The notes beneath the pieces are model-generated. The model had not been told where the DNA came from. It ran no database searches and was given only the letters and a program-made list of their open reading frames with translations. Of a stretch of 64,000 nucleotides of DNA, positions 9,899-21,172 are shown piece by piece. Both the position numbers and the translations under genes were made by a program. The stretch comes from Collybiopsis luxurians FD-317 M1 (lineage: Eukaryota > Basidiomycota > Agaricomycetes > Agaricales > Omphalotaceae). Location: the NCBI GenBank assembly GCA_000827265.1, contig KN834790.1, positions 229,513 to 293,512 on the forward strand. The letters are read 5' to 3'. Positions within the stretch are counted from its first letter, which is position 1. Each line of letters begins with the position of its first letter.

Positions 9899-12096
9899 TC
9901 AGTGCTTCGCTCGTTTGCGGGAATCCAATTCGAACGAAGATGCTGGCCTCTTTCCGTTACTTTTGGCAGAATCCTCGGGTGGAGGCAAGTTTATTATATC
10001 GTTGTAGCATTGTTGCCAAAAGGCATCGAGCTCTTTGTATGACATACCTGGCTCATTGGTCGAGGGACCGCCAGTGTTCGCCGAATCAACGCTCTGAGAG
10101 GAACTGGGATAGGAAGGGCGGAAGGCAAGCGATGGTTCGAGAGCACTGAAGAGGCTGTAATCCCATATGTCTGAACCCAATCCCCCGAAGAATCTTTCCA
10201 TCTCATCCTTTATCTTTCCTTTCCCTTCCCACAGAGAACCCTCGCCCAATCTGTGCTCTGCATGATGCTCCGCTGTCTCTGAAGCGAGAAAGTCCGTTAT
10301 GAGAGCGTCAGCCAGAAAGTCGAGGCCGAATAGCTCAGGGCTATCGACCGCGCTTGACGTTGGAACTCGGCCTTTCCTTCTCTCGCTCTGTTTCGATACA
10401 GCCTTGCCTCCGGATACCCCCCTCGAATTGTTCTCGACGCGTTTTGAATAGTGAGAGTGGTCCCGGGACATCAAGTCGGTGGCGGCCGACTGATGTTTGT
10501 TCTGCGGGGCAAGGTTGTACGGGAGAGTCGGTGGATGTGATTCGACATCCTTTGCTTCGGCGTATGGAACTGTGGGTGCGCAGGTATAGTTGTCTCCCAC
10601 CGACTGAGACTCCACTTTGTTGACTCGTTCGACGGTCAGCGAAAGAGTGTCGAGCTCATCGAGGCTCAATGTCGGAACCCCACCCTCTTCTTCCTCTCCA
10701 CTGGTAAATGAAACCTTACTTCCTACACCTACTGCACCTTCTGTATCGTTCGCAATAACGCTCTGGTCTTGAGCACACTGTGGGAATGGTGAGTATGTCT
10801 TGAAGTCGGCCGATCCTTGTGCGATGTTATGTCGGTAACTGTGCTGGGAATCGTACAGAATTGACTGAGCGTGAGTGGGATTGGGTGTCGGAAGGTTGCT
10901 AGTTGGATGGTTCGTGCCAGAGTTTTGAGGATGAGGGTTTGCCGATGTAGAAGGGATACTGGTAGGAACAGCGGGTACTCCGAACTGCGACGAGTGTGAA
11001 GGGGATGGTACGCTCGGCTCGTTTTGGTGGTAACTGGATGGCCGGGAGTATGAAGCTTGCGGCACGCTTGCCTTAGTCGGGTAGTGCTGAGCAAGTGCTC
11101 CAGGGGAAGGCGTCAAAGTCGAGCTGTAACCTATTTGGGTGGGTACACTCGATGGAGTAGCGCTCGAATAACCTTGATGAGTGCTCGAGTTCCTTACTTG
11201 AGGTGGATAGGGCGACTGCGATGGCGCGTGGTTCTGCGGTTGAGTGAGCGTATGCGTCTGCGAGAGCTGCCCATACTCGTGTCCATGTCCAGGGGAGAAG
11301 AATCCCTGCGTCAATGGGTGGTTCGGGTATGGTTGTCGTGCTCCGGGAACTAAGTTTTGGGGAACTTGGTTCTGGTACAGGGCTTGATTGGGTATATGCG
11401 CTGGAGTTGGGACTTGATTCGTTTGTCTGAGTCCCATCTGGGCGTATCGCTGCCAGGCGTCGAGCTGGCGGAGGCGTTCGAGCTGGGCCAAGGTGTCCTG
11501 GTAGGATCTATTGTTGGGTTGGATCGATGGAGGGTGCGGATGCGAGCTGGACGTTGGACTGCTAGCGGGGGTGGCGTGCGGGACGTGGACTTGGCTGTGG
11601 GATTGGACGTTAGAGTGCCTCTGGTTTTGCGAAGGACCGTGCGGTTGGACGAGTTGCTGCAACAATGTGTCCGATTGCTGCTGAGCTTGATTCTGGTTGC
11701 TCTGGGTTTGATCTGGGTTCGTTCGCGACTTTTGCACCTTCCGAGCCTCTGCCGTTTGTGGTGGTCTGCGTCGAAGAAAGGTTAGTCGGGTTGCCATCAG
11801 TTATTATGAACTTAGGGAAGAACGTACTGATTCATGTCCAGCTTGAAGGAGAAGTATGAGCTTTGCTGAGCCGCCATTGACTCTAGCTCGGCAGGTGAGA
11901 AGACTTGCTCCGGTTGTCTAGAAGGTTTCGGTACTTGTCTCGATACTTTCCCTGGAGGTGGGATCGGTGATCTTCTTGCCTCCCCGATCTGTACTTTCTT
12001 GCTGGGTCGAGGAATGGGTTTGGGGCCGTGGCTGTCTTTGCGCAAAGCCGCTGACGGATTCGTGCCACTCTGGAATTGGTTATGGAAAGTGTCCAT
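9899..12096 (-). CDS. Gln/Ser/Pro-rich protein of unknown function, copy B
   Basis: Inverted paralog of the gene at 52-2263. Exons at 11828-12096 and 9899-11765 are joined across a 62-base intron (donor GTACGT, acceptor CGCAG), giving 711 residues. Exon 1 has the same 269-base length and nearly the same protein as copy A (SKKVQIGEARRSPIPPPGK), and the C-terminal SYKELDAFWQQCYN motif is kept. Compared with copy A it differs by scattered substitutions and short insertions or deletions, including an extra GSLWEGKGKIKDEMERFFGG segment, with the reading frame kept throughout. That suggests both copies are under selection. Function unknown. Confidence 0.75.
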
Positions 12097-13023
12097 GATG
12101 ACGAAATGCTCAGAGGTTCAAAGTTGGGAAGTTGGAAAACTGTCTGGGTGGTTATGGTGAAGTGTATAGTGTGGATGAAGTGAGTGTGAGTGTAGGTGGT
12201 GTTTGGTTGGGTGTTTACGAAGAACAATAACGAACGTAAGTGTTTTTTTTTTTTTTTGCTAAGTATGGGCCTGGTCAAACTGATAAACGACACATCGGTG
12301 TGGTATTAGTGGCTGGAACGGATAGAGTGGCTTAGACTGAACGAAGAGATAATCCCGATTCTCAGTGTTTCTAAACCTATTTGACGAGGCTTTGTTATCA
12401 TCAAATCCCGATCGACCAAGTCGCGCATGACCGCGATTGTTTTCTTTCTCGTGACTTTCATTGTTTTCGTGTACCGTGAGTCATGATCATTCACAAACTC
12501 AGGTCCTAATCCTACTGTTGACTTTGAATCGTTATTCATTTATTCGGGCTGGCGATACTGTAGATCTTTTACTTTCACTATTGACCTATGTACAAAAAAC
12601 TTTGGATTTCATGATTCGTTGTATCGAATTTAATTTGATTAAGTATGAGATATTAGACCACTGGCCCATTCTGATGTTTCCTGCATTTTACCTGACGGTT
12701 GGATATAGATCTAGCGCGACTCTGTGTGAACTTTGCAACAATTGCATTGTAAATTGTAACTTGACCCGCGCGCACTCACCGACAGAGTCCATACCCTTCC
12801 AAACATGCTGTAAACAGGGCTTAAGATTGCATACTAAGTCAACTAAGAATCTCATAGAAAAAATACATGAAAGTACAAGAAGAGGAGCTAGATAGGTGAA
12901 TATCCGATCCGATAGTTGCCGGATATATCCATATCCATTACACCAAGTCTGAAAAGGGAATGAATTTACAGCAGAGGCGGACAAAATCTTCATACCTTCG
13001 TCGGGTTAGCCGTTCGTTTTCCC
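12097..13023. other. Upstream flank of copy B and first half of a direct duplication
   Basis: The first 50 bases mirror the region upstream of copy A. A T-run of about 17 lies at 12241-12257. From about 12265 to 12770 the sequence matches 14815-15320 in the same orientation (for example GGAACGGATAGAGTGGCT). No protein gene is supported. Confidence 0.55.
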
Positions 13024-13407
13024 CTAGATGGAGCCGGGAATGACCCAAGTTGTGGTCTGATTGTCCCGGTTGACGGCGGATCCGATCTCGGAAGATACGT
13101 CTCCCGATGTGATGGAGGTCGCGCCCCACTTTGCGACGCTTGCAGCAGTCCATTTAGTCCCAACCGGGAATGTTTGCAAGCTAGAGCCAATTCTGTAGAC
13201 GGCTTGCCCGCTTCCGCCCCAAATAAAAGCATATCCGGTGTAATCGTGACTGAAACCAACCATCCAGCGAGTTTGACCGGAATTAGAGGTGGATTTTCCG
13301 CCAATGACATTTGGGGACACAGTATTAGCTCCATAGGATAGCAATGTAAGGGTACCGGGACCCTGCGTGATTACAGTGATGCATTGGGTTCCAGTAAAGA
13401 GTGCCAT
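13024..13407 (-). CDS. Small hypothetical protein, 127 residues
   Basis: A single open frame beginning MALFTGTQCITVITQGPGT and ending TTTWVIPGSI, rich in Gly, Ser, Thr and Trp, which suggests a compact beta-rich protein. No signal peptide is seen and I do not recognise the family. A TATA-like ATATAAAATC lies at 13551-13560 on the same strand, about 145 bases upstream of the ATG. An additional 5' exon cannot be excluded. A small fungal lectin or protease-inhibitor-like fold is possible, but that is only a guess from composition. Confidence 0.55.
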   Translation of the reverse strand: MALFTGTQCITVITQGPGTLTLLSYGANTVSPNVIGGKSTSNSGQTRWMVGFSHDYTGYAFIWGGSGQAVYRIGSSLQTFPVGTKWTAASVAKWGATSITSGDVSSEIGSAVNRDNQTTTWVIPGSI

Positions 13408-13876
13408 TATGGGATACAGTGGAAGCTATGCAGTTAGCCTGTTGACAAGGATATCATAATAAGAGCCATGGTAGATTGATAAAAACTGCGGGCGTACAGA
13501 GAGTAATGTGGATGCAGACGCTTCCTGGAGAACTATGCCATCGAGCTTGGGATTTTATATTCCGCATTTTTGCCAATTTTGAAGGCTCCATGTAAGGGCA
13601 TATTCGCACTAAATCACCAGACTTCAAAGGCAAGACATCTACAGCATTTCCTTATGCCCTTTGAAGGCAGGTTTTGGGGTTCCATAGTGCATTGCTATTA
13701 TCCGATCATATCTGAAAGAAGAGCATCCCAAGATTTAGCGGGTTGATATAGATCTAGACTTGGGCACAAATGGACATTCAAATGTACCCACCATTTGTCG
13801 CATTCGAATGTCCTGCAGGCTGCCATTCGAGGCCATTCGAGTGACATGTGCTAGGCGGCTGGGATGGGTAATTTAT

Positions 13877-14046
13877 AGATATTACTGTACCATTTCGAAT
13901 GGAAGTTCAATCATGCATCATTGGCCAAAAAACCTGGCGTCAGTTTTAATTTTTTCTTGACTTGTCAGATTTTTTTGGTATTTTTTAATGAACAAAATTT
14001 CTAAATTGATGAACTTCCATTTGAAATGGGCCGTCATTGTAATATC
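13877..14046. repeat. Small inverted-repeat (MITE-like) element
   Basis: The arm at 13877-13914 (AGATATTAC...CCATTTCGAATGGAAGTTCA) is matched by the reverse complement of 14008-14046, with a few mismatches and a short indel. The spacer is about 90 bases and AT-rich. Confidence 0.6.
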
Positions 14047-14814
14047 TGCCAGTGTATTCTGATATCGAATATAATGTGTGACAAGTTAACTTGCCAATTA
14101 ATTAACTCATCTAACTCAAGTCGGAGTCATGAACGAGTAGTATGTACTTACCACTCACCATAACTCACTACTCGTTACCTTGTCTAATCTGCGCTCCAGT
14201 AGGTGACTTTTGAATTACTTCCAGCATACATTCTTGTTGGGTGCAGGGTTATGTTGGAGCTTAAAGGGCACACTGGGCAAGCTAGAAGTAATATAGATGA
14301 ATATATAAACGAAGGTGTAAGGCGATAACAAATGTAAATACCTAGAAGTAATATAGATGAATATATACTAGGTAAGTTAGTAAAATGCCTGGTATATGCA
14401 AATACATAATTGCATACTCACAATGAAGGTGGTAGTCTTGTACGAGCAATGTAGGTAGTGGACGTAGAAGGTAAAGAGAAAAGAAAAGAGGGAGAGATTC
14501 CGACTCGTAACTAGAGATCGGAAACATATTACAAAGCAAGTACTTAGTAAGGTAACTAAGAAGTGTCCGTTAGGGTATAGAAACAGCGCTTACCTTAACA
14601 ATTCTTGTCAAGATGAAGTCTAATTCCATTTCCTCTCCCTTCATGGCATGAGGAAGGCACTTGCGCTGATGTCTCACATGCATCAGTAATCATCCTCATT
14701 TAAGCTCGGTGCGCGAGACAAATTACCTAATGAAGCTGCAAGCAGGCTGTAACTTGTAAATCCTGCCTCAAATTTTAGCGCGGCGGGCACACTGTGACTA
14801 ACATCTCAAGTATC

Positions 14815-15320
14815 GGCCTGGTCGAACCAATAAACAATCCATCGGTGGGGTATTCTGGGTAGCAGTGGCCGGAACGGATAGAGTGGCTCAATGAATGAAA
14901 AGATGAATCCGACTCTCAGTGTTTTTAAACCTATTCAACGAGGCTCTGTTATCGTCGAATATCGATCGACCAATTCGCGCATGACCGTGACTGTTTTTTT
15001 CTCGTTACTTTCATTGTTTTCGTGTGCCATGAATCATTGCGATTGGCCTTTTTCTTTCTTTGTTTTTTTGCCATTCTGATCGTTGACTTTGAATACCCAT
15101 AGTAATACATTCAGACCGTCGATCAAATGAATACTTTACATTCATTCCTTTGACTTTTTCTTGTATCTGAACCTGTACCGTTAAACCTATACTTTCATTG
15201 TTGAGCTATATACAGAAAATCTTTGGATTCCGGTCTGTTCTAACGCTCACCGCTTTTTGCCTGACATTGTTCCGTGGGACTCTATCTACAAATTCCACAT
15301 GGTAAATTGTAACTCAACCC
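14815..15320. repeat. Direct duplicate of 12265-12770
   Basis: About 500 bases are alignable by eye, with many substitutions and some indels. Shared blocks include GGAACGGATAGAGTGGCT, TCTCAGTGTTT.TAAACCTATT and ACTTTCATTGTTTTCGTGT. Neither copy carries an ORF, so this is a duplicated non-coding segment or an old repeat family. Confidence 0.65.
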
Positions 15321-15758
15321 ATAACGATTTTGAAATATACAGCCTTGCCTTTACTATTTGTGGTCATCCAATATCTAGATATGAGAGTTGTTGTAAGTTT
15401 GAGCTGTAGGGCAACGTTCAACTATTTTCAATTAGTGATTTCGGAGCTCCAACTCATTTCCCTCACTCGATCAACGTTTCGAAATCAGTCTTGCTTACTG
15501 CCATGGCTGGAGCCTACACATCATATTTTCTCTTTGTAAGGTTTGGAGATCTGATTCGTCAGTCGAAGCTGCGTCTTGGGTAGAGAGGGTTGGGGGAGGC
15601 AAATCGAGGATCTTTGATCATCGAACGATATTTCTAAAGCGTTTTAATTTTCTACCATCTTTACACGTGTAAGGCGAGTAATTGAAAGGTGAACACTCGG
15701 GCAGAATTAATAAACGATGGTGACGCACCGAACTTTTGCGGCAAGGCTGACATTAGAC

Positions 15759-15857
15759 CTTATCGGCAAACTGTAGCAGAACGATTTTTTTTGCTACAGC
15801 TATTCAGTTTCAATTCAGTTTGGTTGCAGAATCGTTCTGCAACAGTTTGCCGATAAG
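15759..15857. repeat. 99-base foldback with 27-base arms
   Basis: The left arm CTTATCGGCAAACTGTAGCA plus GAACGAT (15759-15785) pairs with 15831-15857 with a single mismatch. The loop is about 45 bases. It could be a tiny MITE or a hairpin RNA precursor. Confidence 0.75.
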
Positions 15858-16484
15858 CTCTATTGAGGCCTGACCTCATTTCCTTGTCGCTCGACTGACA
15901 TGCGATTCATACTGGAGCTACTCGAGTACATTGATAAGATTTACCTACCATTCGATTCGACGGGCAAATACGATCAATACTAGGGTTTACGTTGTGTGCG
16001 TCTCTCGTTGTGCCACCGACGAAGTCGAGATATTCGGCCTTTGAGTGGATTTTCAGAAGAGCTCCGAGAGGGATTCCCAGCTGGAGATAGAACGAGTCAG
16101 GAAGTTTTCGGAAGCTTGTACTACAGACTAAAATAACCACCTGTGTGACGGGTGCTCATCTGATGATCTCTCCCTTCGGCTTTTGTGATTGACTCCTGCA
16201 TTCATGAGCGAAGCAGATCAACAAGTTGATGGCATCGAGTAAACCGCTTTTATCTCTGTCACAATCATGTATTTCTCCGCGATGTTGGACGACATTGATC
16301 TGAATGAAGAGATGTATGGATTTGGGATGGTCAGGCTTTGGCGGAAAATATACGACATTGGCTCAAGCCCGGAAATGTCAGTCTGTATGCCACTATCAGT
16401 ACGTTGTGGGTCCGCCTAGGCTCTTTTCCGACTTCACCACCTTGAAATGGTCCCTGCTCTTATCCAACATGAGTCAAACCATCC
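15858..16484. other. Intergenic
   Basis: A minus-strand open stretch at 15907-16140 has no recognisable content. Nothing else is supported. Confidence 0.4.
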
Positions 16485-17109
16485 CTACGTTGCCATATGG
16501 CAGCTCAAAACCTTGTAGGTCATGCTTGCTTGGGTTGCTTCTTCTTTTGTTATGGTCTGCTTATGTATTAGAGCCGACTGTTGGGATAAGAAGGCGGCGT
16601 TGTGCAAGGACGAATGTGAGCGGCCAGAGCGACAACGACAATTGAGTACCGATTCTTGCATAGAAATCTTCAGCGCCGCCAAAAATGACGAGTTGCCGCC
16701 TATACGAACTTGACCCGGGAACAGGAGAAAAGACGCTATAGTGGCCACAATAGAGCTGTGATGAGCAGTCGTAAGCGGTGAAAAGACATACGTTACGCGA
16801 AATTATCTTACCAACAGCAAGACAGCAAGTAATGAATAAAGTCGGCAATAAGGCCACAGAAAAGTAAACGCAGAAGCAATCATTCAACAATACTTCACCG
16901 ATGTATTCGAAGGGCAAGATAAAGCAGCAAGGACTATTTGCAACTTGTTTGATATTTTTCAGCATTGCCGAGTCGAGACTCAGACTTTCGCTTACGCTAT
17001 GAATGTTTCTCTCTGGACCATCCCGAGATGGAGAGCTCCACGCAGTCGACTGAGATTGCGAGGAATGAGATTGTACTGGATCGCAACAAAAACAACATCG
17101 ATTATACAT
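16485..17109 (-). CDS. Hypothetical Cys-rich membrane protein
   Basis: Tentative model with exons 16812-17109 and 16485-16735, joined across a 76-base intron (donor GTAAGAT, acceptor CTATAG), giving 182 residues from MYNRCCFCCDP. The join creates one continuous hydrophobic segment (VYFSVALLPTLFITCCLAVA followed by SFLLF), which supports the splice. A second hydrophobic stretch (CCFILPFEYIGEVLL) lies just before it. Cys clusters near the N-terminus could be lipid-modified or disulfide-bonded. No family is recognised. The alternative unspliced frame runs on to 16561 and also stays open, so the structure is uncertain. Confidence 0.4.
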
Positions 17110-17221
17110 AGTAATAAAGCTGGGCAGAGCCGGAGAGGGATCAGAGATGGTCGGCGACGCTAGACAAGGGTACTCAAAAGTAGTCGGGGTACTCATGTAT
17201 CGTACGAAACCATCTTGGCTG

Positions 17222-17777
17222 CTAATTCCCAAAAACCCCCGGCATCTCCTCTCTCAACAGCCGAATAACATCTACCTCTTCTTCATCTGTCAATTCCTCA
17301 TAGCGGAACTTGTAGCTGTTGTACATCGCCAGCACCAAATCATACTCCAGAGACCTGGCATATACCACTCGTAGACCATCGTACTCGCAAACATCGCGCA
17401 AATGATTCACCACCGAATCGATGAGAAACCTCCATATAGACACGCGATCTCCGAGTATTTGGGGCGGTGGCAGGCTGAGTCGACGGGCTCGGTGATATTC
17501 AATGACATGTCCAATGTTAAGCCCAAAACCGTAGAAGAAATGAGTTGGTCTCTCATAGCTGGGGTCATCAAGACGCTTTCGGTCCAGTAGGTATTCAGGA
17601 GGAAGTTCTTTTCCAGGAGGACAATCCGCGGCCATTGCTTTCCACTGCGAATACTGAGTCAACGACAAGCACAATAAAAAATGGAAATACCTCTAAAGGA
17701 GCTTTCGAGAAATTAAATAATTTAGTACATGGTTTGTAGATATCCGTTTCACTGTCAGTTTCAGTGATGGAGGTCAT
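17222..17777 (-). CDS. Hypothetical protein, 172 residues
   Basis: Exons 17691-17777 and 17222-17653 join in phase 0 across a very short 37-base intron (GTATTT...GACTCAG), giving MTSITETDSETD at the N-terminus and LEYSQWKAMAADCPPG across the junction. The protein is charged and soluble, with recognisable blocks RPTHFFYGFGLNIGHVIEY and LTDEEEVDVIRLLREEMPG. I do not recognise a family. It is likely real because the join restores a clean frame and the C-terminal part is compositionally normal. The following plus-strand gene starts about 185 bases away. Confidence 0.5.
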
Positions 17778-17961
17778 GGTAGCCTGGTAGCGAGGGTGTG
17801 AGGCACCCTTATTCTCACGCTTTTGAAACTCCGACGGGCTGCCGGTCAAAGGCGCGAGCTCTGACTCACCTTAAAGCTCCAGGTAGGCTCTGCAGTAACG
17901 CGTTTTCGCGTTGTTAATCAGTTCTTCCAACCTTAAATGTAGGACGCACTGAAAGCATATA

Positions 17962-18876
17962 TTGGAGGCGCATCATCAAGCTTTCTTTGGCTCAAAGGGC
18001 GATTTTCGATTGCCCGATTGTGCGGCTTGCTTCTCTGATGACGATGGGGAAGACCATTTTCCCGCATTCTGGGTTGAGGCTAAGCCCTTAGAATTCTTTG
18101 AAGACTGGAGAAATCCGGCGGCAGCTGCGATTGCGGAGTTCCAGGCCACCATTCCACAAGTCCGTGAACAAGTCGAACGGGCTTTTCGCATATTCACTGG
18201 ACTAAACGAATGTTATGTTTTCATATTGGTCAGTATCTATTGGTCTCTCCTTCGCTTTGATAAATCAGTGGAGAAAGAGGCATCCAGTCACGAAGCCATT
18301 TGGTTGCAAAAGCATCGCATCCCTCTGGACACTCAATCGACAGCCCCCCCATTTAGTATACCCCCGCCTCGAAAGCGAAAGCGAAAGACTTCCACTGAAA
18401 ACAGAACTCAGAGTGAACTCCCTCCAGTCATACCCCGTACACCTTCGGAACAGCCATCGTCTCCCGCCTTCATGACCTTCCCTGATAAGTACCTTCCAGA
18501 ACTCGTCTACTTTAACAAGTGCCTTATCAACGGTACTCCAACTGAAGAATACAATCCCAAATTCCGGGATGTTATTCACCAGGCATTGGCCAAGTATAAT
18601 TGCTCCTTACACATACCCTGGCTTCAGTCCCCGAGAGTTTTAATCCTGGCGTATCTCCCAAATTGGTACGTAGATACAATCCTACTGGCAAAGTCGGCCA
18701 TTTAGTTAAAAGACTTTCTTTTGCAGAGCAATGGCTCGGAACGCTTGAACAATGCTTATGCACAGCCTATTCTGCGTGAAATAGAGAACCGCGCCATGGA
18801 GCGAGAGGACAACGAATGGCCTACACCTCAGAACCAAAAAGACAAGGAATATCTTCCGGGCCGTTCTCGAGTGTAG
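17962..18876 (+). CDS. Hypothetical protein, 5'-incomplete, with an E-x-K motif
   Basis: An open frame from about 17962 has no ATG near its beginning, so a 5' exon is missing or lost. It continues to about 18668 (LPNWY) and can be joined through an intron with donor GTAGAT and acceptor TTTTGCAG to an open exon SNGSERLNNAYAQPILREIE ending at 18876. Notable blocks are HFPAFWVEAKPLEFFEDW, whose VEAKP resembles the E-x-K core of PD-(D/E)XK nucleases, and a basic PRKRKRKTS stretch after residue 130. The nuclease idea is speculative. It may be a decayed member of an Agaricomycete-specific family. Confidence 0.4.
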
Positions 18877-19729
18877 ACCAACATCTGCATCGCCCAAAAA
18901 CCAAGCTGGAAAAATCAGGGAGGAAGGTGGTGATTCGTCTGGATTATACGTCGTTGTTGTTAACAAGATGTAACGAGTGATTGATAGTATTAATACTAAC
19001 AGTATTAGAAGGATCGATGCCTGTACATTAATAATAAAATAGCTCATGTCCGGTGAAATTGTCTGCTTAAGTTGGAGCCACAGCAATGATACGTATCCTT
19101 AACGCTGCCGAGGGCAGCAATCCCGACTCCTCAAAGGTGCATATTCACTCAGGTTAAATGAATCATGAGATGTCATTGAGACTCCCCAGAGGCGGGAGTA
19201 TGGGCAGAAAGACGATGGGACGGGGCGGTGCCAAACAAGATGCAGAAGAGATAAGGGTATCATACGACACCAAAATGGACACCACGGCCTTTTGTCCTGG
19301 AAATGCGAGATATGTGGGAAAATTTCATCGCGCCATCGAGAATTAAGTCACGTAGCGAAGTATCGAGAGCTTGGACTGTATTCGAGTACAATCTAGAAAA
19401 CGATGTTTCATACTGTTAAGAATTGGTCTCGAGAAGTTGCGTACCTTTAGACTGCTTATTATGTAGAATGATAAGAACCACTTGTACCCGATAAATAAGT
19501 AGCTTGAGAATATTTACATCCCCTTCTTACCAGTACTAGTGCAAGACAATGGGGCGTGTAACGTGGCGTTTAGGTCATCATTACGGCAAGGCCAAAGCAC
19601 GTTATACTAGGTTATACTTCCCTAGCCAACTCGGTCGTTCCTCTCGAATGCATTTTGAATTATGACACAATATTATTGAGCTGGTAAAAATAATGTACAT
19701 TAACCCATTAATATATAATACATTCGCTC
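18877..19729. other. Intergenic
   Basis: AT-rich spacer between convergent genes. Short open stretches only; nothing supported. Confidence 0.4.
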
Positions 19730-21172
19730 TCAGAAGCGGTGCATCCAGTCATACCTGCTTCGCGGAACACCACTGATGTCCAACTCTGTAGCGGCTGGCC
19801 AGTGTTCATGAAGTAGTCGAATAAAAGATGTCTTCTCCTTCTCCGAGACCACCCGCTCCAACCCACTGATCTTGAGCATGTGCGCGCTAGGAAAAACTTT
19901 GGACGCCCAGTGTAAAAAGTCTGCTCCTGGCAATGTGAAATGCTGGCTCTGGAGCGCTGGATATTGTAAATCAAAGTATCGAACATGGCGCGCGCTCGTC
20001 AAATCCATCAGTTGTTCAAAATCTATGTTCTTCAGCGTGTCTGAAGAAATTCCGATTTTATAGACGGAGGGTCGAAGTTCCAAAAGAGAAAGAATGTTCG
20101 CTAGAGTAACGACCTCGATATTCTCATTCCAAAACCCCCGTAATACTGGCTCGACTTGGATACATTCCAAGTGTTCCAATACTCGGGAGGACGAAAGCAA
20201 GTAATATAGTTGCGGCATCGTTCCCCCGAATGTTGTGATGTTAGGTAAAGAATGACGAGGAGGATACCTCGAAAAGTTGAGGGGCACTGTGAAATCCCAT
20301 CCACAACGAAGGGAGCGTATAGACGGGTGACGCTGGCAAAACTCCGCCAGATCATCCAGAGAAGAACTTTTTACTGGAAAAGCTTTAGGCCGTGAACCAT
20401 CACGATCAACAGTGAGGCTCTGAAGGGAGGGTATGTGAAGGTCTGATAAGATTTGGACTAGTTGATCCGAATAGCACGCTGTGAATTCCACTAGGGCGGA
20501 ACATGAGTTCAGGAAGTTCACGAGCAAGTTACGGTATGATGAAAGAAGGCATCCAGGTTGGGTAAGGTGGATCGTAGTGAGTGATGCATTGGATAAGGTG
20601 TGGGTTTCCTGTCGTGGGATGGCCTCTTCCCATAGAGGCATCACACCCATGACGTCGAGCTTAGAACATTGAATACGCCACACTTGGTGTAGCAACTCCT
20701 TGAGTCCAGTGCCAAAGGCTGGGCGAGTTCCGCCACCACCACCAAAAATGAACTTGATGTGGGGAACTGGATGATCGATGACAAGCAGTAACGATGTCAG
20801 GAACTCGACCTCGTCAGGAATCCGCTCTATGCTGCAAGACTCTGAAAATCTGAAGCATATGAATTTGATCCTTGAAAAGCTACCTAAAATCTTCGACACA
20901 TTCCTAGCACCATGCATGCTGAGGTCTCCATTCAAGCTGCGGCGCAACTCCGCGTGTATCATTAACTCGGTATCATTGAAGCCTATCTGGCGAAGATAAC
21001 ATGAGCCAGCTAGGCGATTGAGAACTCTGCAGGAGAATGCCAGCGGAATCAAAGAAGCCGAATCCGTGAAGTCACATATAGATGACAGTAACTCTTCAGG
21101 TAAATCCAACAGCACTAGGGGAGTTTTGTTGGGCATAGTGCCTTCGGGGATTGGCTCAAGGTGAACCGACAT
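19730..21172 (-). CDS. F-box protein with leucine-rich-like repeats
   Basis: Single exon of 480 residues from MSVHLEPIPEG. The open frame continues upstream without an ATG, so this Met is chosen. Residues about 18-60 carry the F-box (LVLLDLPEELLSSICDFTD, then LAFSCRVLNRLAG). The rest shows LRR-like spacing (LSNASLTTIHLTQPGCLLSS, ILEHLECIQV-like segments, MLKISGLERVV). A predicted SCF adaptor with unknown target. It is distinct from the F-box gene at 2806-4682, which has a coiled coil before the F-box; this one has a near N-terminal F-box. Confidence 0.75.
   Translation of the reverse strand: MSVHLEPIPEGTMPNKTPLVLLDLPEELLSSICDFTDSASLIPLAFSCRVLNRLAGSCYLRQIGFNDTELMIHAELRRSLNGDLSMHGARNVSKILGSFSRIKFICFRFSESCSIERIPDEVEFLTSLLLVIDHPVPHIKFIFGGGGGTRPAFGTGLKELLHQVWRIQCSKLDVMGVMPLWEEAIPRQETHTLSNASLTTIHLTQPGCLLSSYRNLLVNFLNSCSALVEFTACYSDQLVQILSDLHIPSLQSLTVDRDGSRPKAFPVKSSSLDDLAEFCQRHPSIRSLRCGWDFTVPLNFSRYPPRHSLPNITTFGGTMPQLYYLLSSSRVLEHLECIQVEPVLRGFWNENIEVVTLANILSLLELRPSVYKIGISSDTLKNIDFEQLMDLTSARHVRYFDLQYPALQSQHFTLPGADFLHWASKVFPSAHMLKISGLERVVSEKEKTSFIRLLHEHWPAATELDISGVPRSRYDWMHRF

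Larger units (their letters stand above)
13408..15758. other. Repeat-rich intergenic region
   Basis: No gene supported. It contains an inverted-repeat element (13877-14046), a tandem duplication of CTAGAAGTAATATAGATGAA at about 14283 and 14342, and the second half of the 500-base direct duplication (about 14815-15320). Composition is AT-rich with long T-runs. Confidence 0.5.
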
